The notes under the pieces: model-generated
What the model saw: only the letters and a program-made list of their open reading frames with translations
The model's database searches: none
What the model was told of the DNA's origin: nothing
Assembly (NCBI RefSeq): GCF_000316685.1
Contig: NC_019680.1
Location: forward strand, 3,233,407 to 3,297,406
DNA: 64,000 nucleotides
Reading direction: 5' to 3'
From: Synechococcus sp. PCC 6312
GTDB lineage: Bacteria; Cyanobacteriota; Cyanobacteriia; Thermosynechococcales; Thermosynechococcaceae
Shown: positions 55,200-64,000 of the stretch, piece by piece
Position numbering within the stretch: position 1 is the stretch's first letter
Layout: the number at the start of each line of letters is the position of its first letter
Position numbers and translations under genes: made by a program

Positions 55200-56429
55200 T
55201 TATATCTTAATGGGCTGATAGGGAGCCGAACTCTTTTGCCCAATCACTGTTAGAGCAGCCAGTAATAACCACCCCAAAGCGTTATTAGCCGCTTGAAAAT
55301 AGGTCACATCCAGCAATCCGTAGGCAACCGTTCCCAAAAAGCCCAAGCCATAGCCTAATTGCCAGCCGCTTTGAGAACTGTGGGGATTAAAAAATTGAAG
55401 CCAAACTCCATTCCCCCAGGCCAGCCAGAAAACGATTCCACTCAGTAAAATCATGGCAGGTAAGCCCGCTTCCACCCCTAGGGTTAGCCAATAGTTATGC
55501 AAGTGGGCCAGTTCCGGATAATTCGGAATCATCGTCATTGTGGGATAAAGCTCTTTAAAGTTGCCTAGCCCCCAGCCAAACCAAGGTTTTTCGACAATGA
55601 GCCGCCAGCCCAGGGGCCACAAGCTAAAGCGAGGATCACTCGTAAGATCTGGGCGACCACTGACCCCCGCCACACTGAATAAGCCCACCAGGAGCAACCC
55701 CAAACTAGCCATTAAAATTGGCCATACTAGCCTCCGTTGCCAGGCAATCCCAAACAAGGCTAATTGCAAAATAATGGCCCCCCACCCTGTTCGAGAGGCT
55801 GTGGCTAAAATCGTTAAGGCATTCATGACAGCCATTCCATAGATTAAGCCTGAGGGAAGAACAACATTTCGCCAAGGAGTTGGGTAATGTATCGGCTTTT
55901 CTCGAGCTTGCCAACATAACCCTAAGCCTAAACCAAAGATCATCACTAGGTAACTCGCTAAGAAATTTGGATCACCAAACCAAACGACAACCCGGTCTGG
56001 GACGATATTGATATAGTCATTAATCACTGGCCACTGATCATAATTTGGCCAACCATATTCACGATAGAGAGCTTTAATGAACCATTCTCCTAAGGCAAAC
56101 AGATTTAAGGGCAAGGCTCCTACAACAAGATCAGCGGCCAAGATTGGTAATAAAGCCCTTTTTTGATTGAAAATAACTTCTAGACCTAAGAAAAAGACAA
56201 AAAAGGGGATAAAGTGAACCAGTTGTAAACAGGCCTCACCTCGGTTTACCGCCCCCCAAGAACTGATGATCAATAAAAGCGTTAATCCTAAAAACAAGCG
56301 GGCTTTGAGCGTATGCCCAATCCCAGGCCAGCCCCTCTGCCAACCTTGGCCTGCACTAATCAGAAATCCTAGTAAACTCAGTACAGTTAAATTGGGCAAT
56401 AAGAGGCAGCTAAGGCGCAGAATTGGCAA
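55200..56429 (-). CDS. O-antigen ligase/polymerase-like membrane protein
   Basis: 409 residues with about ten membrane segments. It starts at TTG 56429, backed by AGGAG seven bases upstream. The Wzy_C region has FGDPNFLASYLVMIFGLGLGL, ATASRTGWGAIILQLALFG, and EKPWFGWGLGNF then HLHNYWLTLGVEAGLPAMI with the conserved HxHN-type loop. Members polymerise or ligate surface glycans; some cyanobacterial relatives were once called IctB. Substrate unknown. Confidence 0.82.
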   Translation of the reverse strand: MPILRLSCLLLPNLTVLSLLGFLISAGQGWQRGWPGIGHTLKARLFLGLTLLLIISSWGAVNRGEACLQLVHFIPFFVFFLGLEVIFNQKRALLPILAADLVVGALPLNLFALGEWFIKALYREYGWPNYDQWPVINDYINIVPDRVVVWFGDPNFLASYLVMIFGLGLGLCWQAREKPIHYPTPWRNVVLPSGLIYGMAVMNALTILATASRTGWGAIILQLALFGIAWQRRLVWPILMASLGLLLVGLFSVAGVSGRPDLTSDPRFSLWPLGWRLIVEKPWFGWGLGNFKELYPTMTMIPNYPELAHLHNYWLTLGVEAGLPAMILLSGIVFWLAWGNGVWLQFFNPHSSQSGWQLGYGLGFLGTVAYGLLDVTYFQAANNALGWLLLAALTVIGQKSSAPYQPIKI

Positions 56430-56838
56430 GTTTTATCTCCTCTAGGTCAAATAGTCTGGCTGGTGTCGTGGCCAGTAATGGGCAACAGAGAAACCCCTAG
56501 CCTTTGATCATAGGGCCTCATTTCTCCAAAATGATTCAAGGTTATACACATTACCTACACTGTTCTGAAATCATTGAAATCCTCTAGGCATTGCCAATAA
56601 ATTACGTTCCGACTTGCCTCTATTCAGTCCTCAATGAGTGATCCAATACGTTAACCGATGGAGTGAGCCGGAAAGGTATCCTCTCGCCCTGCAAATTTAG
56701 GTAAAACAAGGCTCAAATCAGAAAATTATAGTTACAAGATTTCTAAGGGTTTGAGGGCAACAAAGCAGACCAGTCAAGCGATGTTAATTCAATAATCATC
56801 ACAGATTCAGAATAGCGAACAGCCCATGGAACAAAGAT
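56430..56838. other. Intergenic region without a recognisable gene
   Basis: About 410 bases between the ligase-like gene and the end of rpaA. It should hold the rpaA terminator and the ligase promoter. No RNA gene or repeat recognised. Confidence 0.35.
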
Positions 56839-57591
56839 TTAGACAGGTACATTGGCTTTGATACTGATCCCAGAAATTTCATCACCTGTGTTGGGTAATT
56901 CCAAGCAGTAGCCGGCCCCGTAAACCGTTTTGATGTACTTCGGATGTCGGGGATCTGGTTCCAGTTTTGTCCGTAGGTGGCGAATATGGACGCGAATCGT
57001 TTCAATATCATCATCGGGATCGTAACCCCAAACTTCCGTGAGAATATCGCTGGGGGAAACCGTTTGTCCATGTCGCTGTAATAGGCAGTGGAGGAGTTCA
57101 AACTCTAAGCGGGTCAGTTTAATATTTTTGGTGAGCCAGATGACTTCAAACCGCTCTGGAATTAGGGTCAATGGCCCATAGCTAAGAATTTCTTTGTGTT
57201 TGGCGGCATGGGGAATTCGATCCGTGCGCCGCAGCAAGGCCCTCACCCGAGCCAACATTTCTTCGATTTCAAAGGGCTTGGTTAAATAATCATCAGCCCC
57301 AGAATTAAAGCCTTCCACCTTATCTTGGGTTTGACTGAGGGCGGTTAACATCAAGACGGGAATGATGGCTGTGCGTTCATCGCGGCGGAGGCGTTGACAG
57401 ACCGTAAAACCATCGACCCGCGGCAACATCAAATCCAGCATGATTAAATCTGGTAGCAGTTGTAGGGCGAGGGCTTGACCTTGAATCCCATCAGCGGCCT
57501 GGGTGACATCGTAGCCAGCAAGCTCTAGGTTGAGACAGACAAGCTCGGCAATGGCTGGATCGTCATCAATGACCAAAATCCGGGGCTTCAT
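56839..57591 (-). CDS. rpaA: OmpR-family response regulator RpaA
   Basis: 250 residues. Receiver domain with [10 protein letters not shown], phospho-acceptor Asp53 (LIMLDLMLP) and [19 protein letters not shown]; then the winged-helix domain ending [27 protein letters not shown] (parts: [32 protein letters not shown]) and [15 protein letters not shown]. This close match to the clock-output and phycobilisome-association regulator is what names it. Its normal kinase is SasA, not encoded here. Confidence 0.93.
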   Translation of the reverse strand: MKPRILVIDDDPAIAELVCLNLELAGYDVTQAADGIQGQALALQLLPDLIMLDLMLPRVDGFTVCQRLRRDERTAIIPVLMLTALSQTQDKVEGFNSGADDYLTKPFEIEEMLARVRALLRRTDRIPHAAKHKEILSYGPLTLIPERFEVIWLTKNIKLTRLEFELLHCLLQRHGQTVSPSDILTEVWGYDPDDDIETIRVHIRHLRTKLEPDPRHPKYIKTVYGAGYCLELPNTGDEISGISIKANVPV

Positions 57592-57870
57592 AAAACGTTA
57601 CTGAACCTTAACAACTACCATATAAATCTTGATGAACTGTACGGATTATAAACATAAAAATTTATTTACATCAATGTATTTTCCAGATTGCCCTGCACCA
57701 CGATGTCCATCCTAAAAATTTTTGTTTTGACAATTACTAACTAACTACACCTCCCTATGCTCTTTGGGCCAATACCGTTTGCAGTTTCGCATCTAGGACG
57801 ATCGGGATAAGCTGGGTCAGCACTGGTCAGAGAAGGCTAGACCGATATAGTGGGATAGTGCCTAGGTTTA

Positions 57871-59292
57871 ATGTCTATGCTCCAAGAAGCCTATTATCGT
57901 CAACCCACCTGTCAACTTTGGCTCACGGGTGAGAGTCATCCTCTCTTGGCCTGGGCAACTCGCCAAGCTTGGGAAAATTTACAATTTACGCTCCGCTTGT
58001 CCCCAGCCGAAGATACCCGTCATCTCGCGGAAAGCCCCGTTATTGAAATCCATGGCCAGCGATCAGAATTAGAGGCCCTTTATCGTTGTGTCAATAATTA
58101 CATCCAGGCCCTATTAGCAAAACGGCGACAGGCCTTCACAGAGCAAGCCCAACCCATGCGACTCTTCGCCCCGGCCAGTTTGGATCAGGAGATCAGTACC
58201 CTAGTTTCGGACGTTTTTGCCCCAGCAGGAGGGGATTTATCCGGCTCTCCAGCCATTTTCCTCACCCAGGTCTCTCCTTTGTCCCATCATCTGCATCTAG
58301 GGCCTTTAAGATTAACTTGTTCAGAAGCCCAAGAAAACTTTGATCCCTCGGTTTTACCCTTGAGCCTCTCCCAGTTATTTGATCTCGGTAATCTTTTAGG
58401 GGAATGCTGGCCGCTGTTACAGCCTCAACCAGGCCTGGGGGCGCGGGTCTATGGAGCTTGGCAAAAAACACCCGTGTGGGTACAAAGTACGGCGGTGGCG
58501 GCGGTCGTTTTAGGGGTGACAACAGCCTTGATCCCTTGGCTCCAACCGGAAAACCAGTTTCTCTCCCAGGAAATGGCTCCTACGGAAATTCCGACCCAAC
58601 TGAATTTACCCTTACCCACCCTCCTTCCCAAGGCCCCGGCCGATTTAGGGGAAGTTCCACCTCCTGCCAACTCACCCCAGGCCTCTGTCAACTTGCGCCC
58701 GATACCTTTACCCCCCATTCCCCCCCCAGTGCGTACAGCTAGTCCCGTTGAGGAAGCACCCAGCCCGTTCTTACCCCGCCCCGCCCCACCCCAGGCCAAT
58801 GCTCCCCACGCCCGGATCACCATTCCTGCCCCAACTACTCCAGCCAAACCAGAGGAGAATAGTCGTCTTGAAACTGGCCTGGACAGTAACGTCATTACCT
58901 CTCCCAGTGCTGGAGCCGCTGCCCTCAGGCCCTTGCCCCCCAATGCCCAAAGTCCAGTCCGCTCACCGGCCGCCGTTGCCCGTTCCCTTAACTTGGATGT
59001 GGCCAGTGGTCAGTCTGTTGCCGCGGTGCGGAGTTACTTTAGTCAACGCTGGCAGCCTCCTGCAGAACTAAGTCAAACCTTGGAATACACCCTCATTCTT
59101 AACCCCGATGGCAGTCTTCAGCGGGCCTTACCCCTCAACCGGGCCGCAGAAGTTTATATTGACCGCACCCCTATTCCCTTGGCCAATGAACCCTTTGTTG
59201 CGGCGACCAATGCTCCGGCCCCAGTCCAATTACGGTTGGTGTTAGAGCCAATGGCCCGCGGCGGCGGTGTGCAAGTCTTTAGTGCCAACTAG
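57871..59292 (+). CDS. DUF4335 family protein
   Basis: 473 residues. The N-terminal ~180 residues (AYYRQPTCQLWLTGESH, EALYRCVNNYIQALL) form the DUF4335 domain of cyanobacteria. One membrane span (WVQSTAVAAVVLGVTTALIPW, about 209-229) is followed by a long proline- and alanine-rich region and a small C-terminal domain (LEYTLILNPDGSLQRALPLN). ATG 57877 is an alternative start. Role unknown. Confidence 0.82.
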   Translation: MSMLQEAYYRQPTCQLWLTGESHPLLAWATRQAWENLQFTLRLSPAEDTRHLAESPVIEIHGQRSELEALYRCVNNYIQALLAKRRQAFTEQAQPMRLFAPASLDQEISTLVSDVFAPAGGDLSGSPAIFLTQVSPLSHHLHLGPLRLTCSEAQENFDPSVLPLSLSQLFDLGNLLGECWPLLQPQPGLGARVYGAWQKTPVWVQSTAVAAVVLGVTTALIPWLQPENQFLSQEMAPTEIPTQLNLPLPTLLPKAPADLGEVPPPANSPQASVNLRPIPLPPIPPPVRTASPVEEAPSPFLPRPAPPQANAPHARITIPAPTTPAKPEENSRLETGLDSNVITSPSAGAAALRPLPPNAQSPVRSPAAVARSLNLDVASGQSVAAVRSYFSQRWQPPAELSQTLEYTLILNPDGSLQRALPLNRAAEVYIDRTPIPLANEPFVAATNAPAPVQLRLVLEPMARGGGVQVFSAN

Positions 59293-59295
59293 GGA

Positions 59296-60027
59296 TTATT
59301 TAGTTGTGGCGGTTGTCGCACTGGTCAGGAGATAACGACCTAAAGCGGGTAACTGTACCGTCTCAGCCGTCAGGAGCTTGGCCCACTCTTGGCGAACTTG
59401 GGTACTACTGGGTTGCTTGGCTAAAACCGTCAGGGCATCGTACCAGAGGCCAGCCTTAGCAAAGATCTGAAACCGATTCAGACCTTGGGCATTGGTCAGT
59501 GCTGTCTGCACATTGGGGGCTAAATCCACCCGCCGCACCCAACCTTCCACATAAACAATTTGGGAGGGATCGGGATTGGCTGGATCACAAATGAGACTTA
59601 ACACCCAGCGATAATCTTGGTTGGGAGCTAGAGTCTGATTGGCCCAGGTAAACCGATCCAAAGGAGGGCGACCTTCTAAAAGAAAGGTGGTGCGATCTAC
59701 GAGGGTTTGTTCAGTCTCTGTGGCTTTGTAGAGCATCATTTCGCCAACTTGATAGTTGTTCTTTGGTAAATACCAAAACACTGTTGGATTAGCCGCCGTG
59801 GTTAGGCCAATGTTGGAGCGGGGCATGAGGGCTGTCAGACCTGGCTCTTTTTGGGCTAGATCAAATTTACACGTCCCCCGAGTCGCCGCCCCTTCCCGAT
59901 TACCCGGCCGGCCGAGGTTACTGGGAGGAACAAAATCAGCCCAGGCCAGGCCAGCGTTGAGCATTAAACCCAGTCCCAAAACACCAGCCATGATCGGTGT
60001 GACATTAGCGAGAGATTGCAGTTGCAT
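59296..60027 (-). CDS. DUF928 exported protein
   Basis: 243 residues from ATG 60027, which has GGAGG nine bases upstream; the frame runs open to 60168. A signal peptide ends near AGLAWADFVPP. The DUF928 region shows GTCKFDLAQKEPGLTALMP, PTVFWYLPKNN and QDYRWVLSLICDPANPDPSQ. Function unknown. Converges with the DUF4335 gene, three bases apart. Confidence 0.85.
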   Translation of the reverse strand: MQLQSLANVTPIMAGVLGLGLMLNAGLAWADFVPPSNLGRPGNREGAATRGTCKFDLAQKEPGLTALMPRSNIGLTTAANPTVFWYLPKNNYQVGEMMLYKATETEQTLVDRTTFLLEGRPPLDRFTWANQTLAPNQDYRWVLSLICDPANPDPSQIVYVEGWVRRVDLAPNVQTALTNAQGLNRFQIFAKAGLWYDALTVLAKQPSSTQVRQEWAKLLTAETVQLPALGRYLLTSATTATTK

Positions 60028-60278
60028 GGGGAGTATCCTCCAGGTTATTGAATCCCATATCTTCAGCTTAAGGAGGTCAAGCTCAGAAAACTGTGATAGC
60101 TTCCCCCCGTCTTTGTTGATATCCATCACTGCCCTGGAGTTCCCAACCACCGGCTGCGGGATGATCATTGCACCTTGTAAGCCCCGTTCAACGATGGCCT
60201 GGCTGATATGCTCTATCTAAACTCATAGTTCCAAATTCGATGAGTATCATGGACATTAGCACTACTTAATATTTAGTA

Positions 60279-61679
60279 ATGATTGTTGACCCACCTGCAG
60301 AAACCCTTGTCATTCCAGTACCGCCCACCACAACGGGATTCAAGGGCTGGCTGAAGCGTACCGTGTTTTTGGGGCAAGAACCCACCCCGGAACTGCTGGC
60401 AATCCTGTTGGTGTACTTTGTCCAGGGTATTTTAGGCTTGGCCCGACTAGCTGTGAGCTTCTTTTTCAAAGATGAGTTAGGTCTGACCCCAGCCGAAGTG
60501 GCCGCCCTCATGGGAATTGTCGCCTTGCCTTGGGTCTTGAAGCCTTTATTTGGCTTGCTTTCCGATAGTTTACCCCTCTTTGGCTATCGGCGGCGTTCCT
60601 ACTTAATTTTGTCTGGGTTCTTGGGCTGCGGGGCCTGGGTCTATCTTGCTTTGGGTGTAACGGCTCCTTGGCAAGCCACCTTGGCCATTGCCCTGAGTTC
60701 TTTAGCAATTGCTGTCAGTGATGTGATTGTGGACTCTTTAGTTGTGGAGCGGGCCAGGGGAGAATCTGCTAGTACGGCGGGAACCTTGCAATCCCTCTGC
60801 TGGGGGGCAACAGCGGTAGGTGGTATTATCACAGCTTACTTTAGTGGACAGCTTTTGGCCCACTTCAGTACAGATACAATTTTTTTAATTACGGCGACGT
60901 TTCCGCTGCTTGTCTCAGGGGTAGCTGGCTTGATTCATGAAACCCCTCTCAGGGAACGCCCTAAACTCTCAGCCACCTGGACGCATATTCTGGATGTTGC
61001 CCAGGCCCTGAAGCAAAAGCAAATTTGGTTGCCCGTGGGTTTCTTATTTCTCTGGCAAGCCACTCCCAGTTCCGACTCAGCCTTTTTCTTCTTTACGACT
61101 AATGAACTTGGGTTTGATCCCGAATTTCTCGGGCGAGTCCGCTTAGTCACCAGTTTGGCGGCCCTGTTGGGGGTGTGGATCTTTCAACGATTTTTACGGG
61201 GACTACCCGTTCGGACAATTTTCCTCTGGAGTACGGTTCTTTCGGCTGCTTTGGGGATGACGACGCTGCTGTTGGTTACCCATGCTAATCGGGGCCTGGG
61301 CATTGATGATCACTGGTTTAGTTTGGGAGATAGCTTAATTCTGACAGTGATGGGGCAAATTGCCTTTATGCCTGTATTGGTTTTGGCCGCCCGCCTCTGT
61401 CCACCAGGGATTGAAGCGACCCTTTTTGCCTTGTTAATGGCGATCTCCAACTTGGCGAATTTGGTCTCTCACGAAACCGGCGCACTCCTAACCCACTGGC
61501 TAGGGATTTCTGACCAAGAGTTTGGGCGGCTGTGGATATTAGTGGTGGTCGCCAATCTCAGTACCCTCTTGCCTTTGCCCCTGCTAAATTGGCTCCCAGA
61601 CCAGGCCCCAACTTTTCCGACCCCAGTTTCCGCTGATATTGCTGAAGGGTCTGAATTGGAATCCATCACGAGCGGTTAA
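60279..61679 (+). CDS. Folate/biopterin transporter (FBT/BT1 family)
   Basis: 466 residues, about 12 membrane segments. LARLAVSFFFKDELGLTPAEV, WVLKPLFGLLSDSLPLFGYRRRSYLI (parts: WVLKPLFGLLSD, LFGYRRRSYLI) and SDVIVDSLVVERARGES are diagnostic of the BT1 family shared by trypanosomes, plants and cyanobacteria, where the Synechocystis member carries folates. It precedes the FAD-oxidoreductase gene by three bases. Confidence 0.88.
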   Translation: MIVDPPAETLVIPVPPTTTGFKGWLKRTVFLGQEPTPELLAILLVYFVQGILGLARLAVSFFFKDELGLTPAEVAALMGIVALPWVLKPLFGLLSDSLPLFGYRRRSYLILSGFLGCGAWVYLALGVTAPWQATLAIALSSLAIAVSDVIVDSLVVERARGESASTAGTLQSLCWGATAVGGIITAYFSGQLLAHFSTDTIFLITATFPLLVSGVAGLIHETPLRERPKLSATWTHILDVAQALKQKQIWLPVGFLFLWQATPSSDSAFFFFTTNELGFDPEFLGRVRLVTSLAALLGVWIFQRFLRGLPVRTIFLWSTVLSAALGMTTLLLVTHANRGLGIDDHWFSLGDSLILTVMGQIAFMPVLVLAARLCPPGIEATLFALLMAISNLANLVSHETGALLTHWLGISDQEFGRLWILVVVANLSTLLPLPLLNWLPDQAPTFPTPVSADIAEGSELESITSG

Positions 61680-61682
61680 ATA

Positions 61683-62789
61683 ATGACTAGCCTGACTCCA
61701 ATGCCGATCCAGGGTGATCCCGGTGGTGATGTTTTTGATGTCATTATCGTTGGGGCTGGTTTATCGGGTCTAACCTGTGGGCAAGAGCTACAGCGGTCTG
61801 GACAACGGGTTCTAATTTTAGAAAAGTCTGCTGGCCTGGGGGGGCGAATTGCGACGCGGCGGATTGGGACAGATTGTTGGCTCGATCATGGTGTCCCGGC
61901 CTGGATAGCCCCCCCAGACTTTGACGATTTTCCCAATTGGCCCCAGTGGCAAGCCTTAACAACCGAGCTATTAACTAAGGAAATAATCCAGGCCTGGCCC
62001 GAGTTCACCCCCACTCAGCCCTCCGAACTTAGTCATTTTCAAGCTTATGCTGCTCCCCAAGGGATGACGAGCATTGCCAAACATTTAGCCCAAGGGTTAA
62101 GGATTGAGCGGCAACAGCGGGTCACGATGATTCAGGTGAATCCAGACCCCCAACTTTGGCAAGTGACCACGGTCAACCCCAAGGAAGTAGCCCAGGCCTG
62201 GTGGTGTAAGACCTTAGTTCTTGCGATTCCCGCCCCCCAGATCCACGAACTTTGCCGGCCCTTGAGCGATCATGGCCTGGCCCTGGAGTTTCTCCGCCAT
62301 CTGGCCCAGGTGACTTACGATCCCAGTCTGACAGTGATGGTTGGCTTTGCCCCAGAGTTGAGGTCAGCTTTACCAGCCCTACCGGCCTTGGATCCGGATG
62401 ATTCGCAAATTTGCTGGTGGGCCTGGGATAGCCAAAAACGACCGCAGCCAGCCCCTCCTGTGATTGTTCTCCACAGTACCCCGGACTATGCCCAGGCCAA
62501 TTTTGAGGCTGTTCCCCTTGCAGATGCCGGTTATTACCTCTGGGCCTCGGTGCAGAAAAAATATGACTTACCAGATCTATTGACAGCCCCCAACTGGCTA
62601 CAAGTCCATCGCTGGCGATATGCTCAAATTACTCAAGGCTATCCCAGGCCCTACCTCATTGCCCCGCTGTCACCGACTTTGATCTGTTGTGGTGATTGGT
62701 GTGGCCAGACGAACCCGGCCTGGGGGTTGGGGCGGGCCTGGGCATCTGGCATGGAAACCGCAAAGTTACTCACACACCCTCTCGCCTAG
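61683..62789 (+). CDS. FAD-dependent oxidoreductase (renalase-like)
   Basis: 368 residues. DVIIVGAGLSGLTCGQELQ with the GxGxxG dinucleotide site (about 20-38), ILEKSAGLGGRIATRRIG and the C-terminal LICCGDWCGQTNPAWGLGRAWASG fit FAD-containing amine-oxidase/renalase-like proteins. Follows the transporter gene by three bases, so they are probably one transcript. Substrate unknown. Confidence 0.82.
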   Translation: MTSLTPMPIQGDPGGDVFDVIIVGAGLSGLTCGQELQRSGQRVLILEKSAGLGGRIATRRIGTDCWLDHGVPAWIAPPDFDDFPNWPQWQALTTELLTKEIIQAWPEFTPTQPSELSHFQAYAAPQGMTSIAKHLAQGLRIERQQRVTMIQVNPDPQLWQVTTVNPKEVAQAWWCKTLVLAIPAPQIHELCRPLSDHGLALEFLRHLAQVTYDPSLTVMVGFAPELRSALPALPALDPDDSQICWWAWDSQKRPQPAPPVIVLHSTPDYAQANFEAVPLADAGYYLWASVQKKYDLPDLLTAPNWLQVHRWRYAQITQGYPRPYLIAPLSPTLICCGDWCGQTNPAWGLGRAWASGMETAKLLTHPLA

Positions 62790-62806
62790 TTTTAGTTCCC
62801 TAAGGA

Positions 62807-62983
62807 CTAGTCGCTGGCTCCCTCTAGGGCCTCAGGTGTAGCATTTTCAGATTCTTTGGCCTCATTACGGTTGTCATTGAAGAAGCGGCGGCCAAAGCGA
62901 CCCGGAGACCGTTTACGAAACTTGCGGGCATAGGCCTGGTTACGGAGGGCTTTTTCTTTTTTAGGATTGCGGCGTTTAGCCAT
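62807..62983 (-). CDS. Small basic conserved protein (58 residues)
   Basis: Too short for ordinary gene calls. MAKRRNPKKEKALRNQAYAR then KFRKRSPGRFGRRFF and an acidic tail. AGAGG stands about six bases upstream of the ATG. The strongly basic N-terminal half suggests binding to RNA or the ribosome (inference). I recall such a small protein as conserved in cyanobacteria, without a function. Confidence 0.68.
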   Translation of the reverse strand: MAKRRNPKKEKALRNQAYARKFRKRSPGRFGRRFFNDNRNEAKESENATPEALEGASD

Positions 62984-63253
62984 GCTGACCTCTAGGTAAT
63001 TGGGCAGTGAACGGTGGAGGAAGAAAATAAACTCAAATAACTATGAAGCTGAGTGGGGAAAACCAGAGCCTCATAATTTGCGCGAATAACCATTGTACCC
63101 GATTTAATTTGATTCTCGGATAGTTTTTGGGGTGAGTGTCAGATACTCTGGTTGACATTGAGCCTATCTGACCCTATAACTACAAAGTCTTTTGACGCTT
63201 CAACGCCTAACTATTGAAGCCAGTGGCTTGAGCCGTTTCTCATTTTAAGCTGT

Positions 63254-64000
63254 ATGACACAAAGTAATATCCCCGGCTTTCTTGTGGAGCCTGAAGAAAA
63301 AATCACCCAACTCCGCCAACTCCTGCACCAGGCCAGTTATGCCTACTATGCCCTGGATAATCCGATCATGGAGGATGCCGTCTATGACCAGCTTTATCAC
63401 GAACTCCAGGCCCTCGAACAAGAATTTCCGCAGTTTATTACCCCGGACAGTCCTACACAGCGGGTCGGAGAAAAACCTGCTAGTCAATTTGTTTCAGTGC
63501 AGCACCATATCCCACTCTATAGCCTGGAAAATGCCTTTGATTTTGGCGAAATGCAGGCCTGGGAAGTGCGCTGGCAGCGGTATTGGCAAACGAATCAAGG
63601 GGCCGAACTGCCTACACCCGAATATGTCTGCGAATTAAAAATTGATGGCTCAGCGTTAGCCTTGACCTACGAAAAAGGTGTCTTACTCCGTGGGGTCACG
63701 CGGGGGGATGGCTCGGCTGGGGAGGATATTACCCCCAATGTCAAAACAATTCGTTCGATTCCTCTGAGATTAAATTGGGATAACCCGCCAGAGATTGTTG
63801 AAGTTCGGGGCGAAGCCTTTTTGGGGTTAGATGTCTTTCACCGCATTAACCAAGAGCGAGAAGCCAAAGGAGAAGCCCTGTTTGCCAATCCCCGTAACGC
63901 CGCGGCCGGGACTTTACGGCAACTGGATGCCCGGATTGTCTCCCAACGTCAACTAGATTTTTTTGCTTATACGCTACATTTGCCTGAGACCGATGATTTA
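63254..64000 (+). CDS. ligA: NAD-dependent DNA ligase LigA (5' part)
   Basis: 249 residues from ATG 63254 to the window edge. The N-terminal Ia domain ([21 protein letters not shown]), the adenylation site [14 protein letters not shown] with the catalytic KxDG lysine (about 128), [14 protein letters not shown] and VEVRGEAFL are all present. Seals nicks during replication and repair. The OB-fold, zinc finger and BRCT domains lie outside the window. Confidence 0.95.
   Translation, partial: MTQSNIPGFLVEPEEKITQLRQLLHQASYAYYALDNPIMEDAVYDQLYHELQALEQEFPQFITPDSPTQRVGEKPASQFVSVQHHIPLYSLENAFDFGEMQAWEVRWQRYWQTNQGAELPTPEYVCELKIDGSALALTYEKGVLLRGVTRGDGSAGEDITPNVKTIRSIPLRLNWDNPPEIVEVRGEAFLGLDVFHRINQEREAKGEALFANPRNAAAGTLRQLDARIVSQRQLDFFAYTLHLPETDDL

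Overview
The window looks like chromosome from a unicellular cyanobacterium. The evidence is an RpaA-type clock-output regulator, a SigG-like ECF sigma factor with its anti-sigma partner, a deoxyhypusine-synthase-like protein, DUF760, DUF4335, DUF928 and DUF1400 proteins and a folate/biopterin transporter, which are all typical of cyanobacteria. The backbone is peppered with an AGGCCT-centred motif (written ggcctgg or ccaggcc), while the classical cyanobacterial HIP1 octamer GCGATCGC was not seen in it. The exact genus is not determined.

Backbone, left part (1-26.77 kb): ordinary housekeeping genes, mostly on the minus strand. They include the end-truncated deoxyhypusine-synthase-like gene, anti-sigma/sigG, mutY, bioD, dacB, a ROK sugar kinase, recR, a DUF1400 hydrolase, a four-gene run (coiled-coil protein, histidine kinase, ArsB/NhaD-type permease, two-RCK potassium-channel-like protein), a Crp/Fnr regulator, ychF, a lipoprotein cyclophilin and a FemAB-like acetyltransferase. 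Three decayed loci lie here: a flavin amine oxidase with an internal deletion, an ISAs1 transposase remnant and a Fic remnant.

Integrated island (about 26,774-54,186, 27.4 kb): bounded by a 12-bp direct repeat GAACACCAATCA. The right copy lies in the last codons of a 3-mercaptopyruvate-type sulfurtransferase gene. Joining the two repeats would give that gene a different, shorter tail. The right end carries a P4-type integrase, a small phage-satellite-like protein, an AlpA-like excisionase, a large DUF3854/ATPase replication protein (frameshifted) and an array of eleven TGTGACGAT iterons that looks like a replication origin. The left end carries small genes with a shared GTTAAC-centred palindrome.

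The cargo is a class 1 DISARM anti-phage locus in canonical order, drmD-drmMI-drmA-drmB-drmC, all on the minus strand. It is visibly decaying. drmMI has a 4-bp duplication frameshift, an inserted VapBC toxin-antitoxin cassette flanked by ATTATG and an amber codon. drmB has one in-frame ochre codon. An OLD-family ATPase/TOPRIM nuclease gene between drmD and drmMI has an ochre codon, a poly-T frameshift and an IS630 insertion whose removal restores the frame exactly. Two further toxin-antitoxin pairs sit between drmMI and drmA, one overlapping the drmA start by ATGA. drmD, drmA and drmC remain open. Three GCGATCGC octamers in drmA suggest a donor with HIP1.

Backbone, right part (54.2-64 kb): sulfurtransferase, an O-antigen-ligase-like membrane protein, rpaA, DUF4335 and DUF928 proteins, a folate/biopterin transporter followed by an FAD oxidoreductase, a 58-residue basic protein and the 5' part of ligA. 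No tRNA, rRNA or CRISPR array was recognised.
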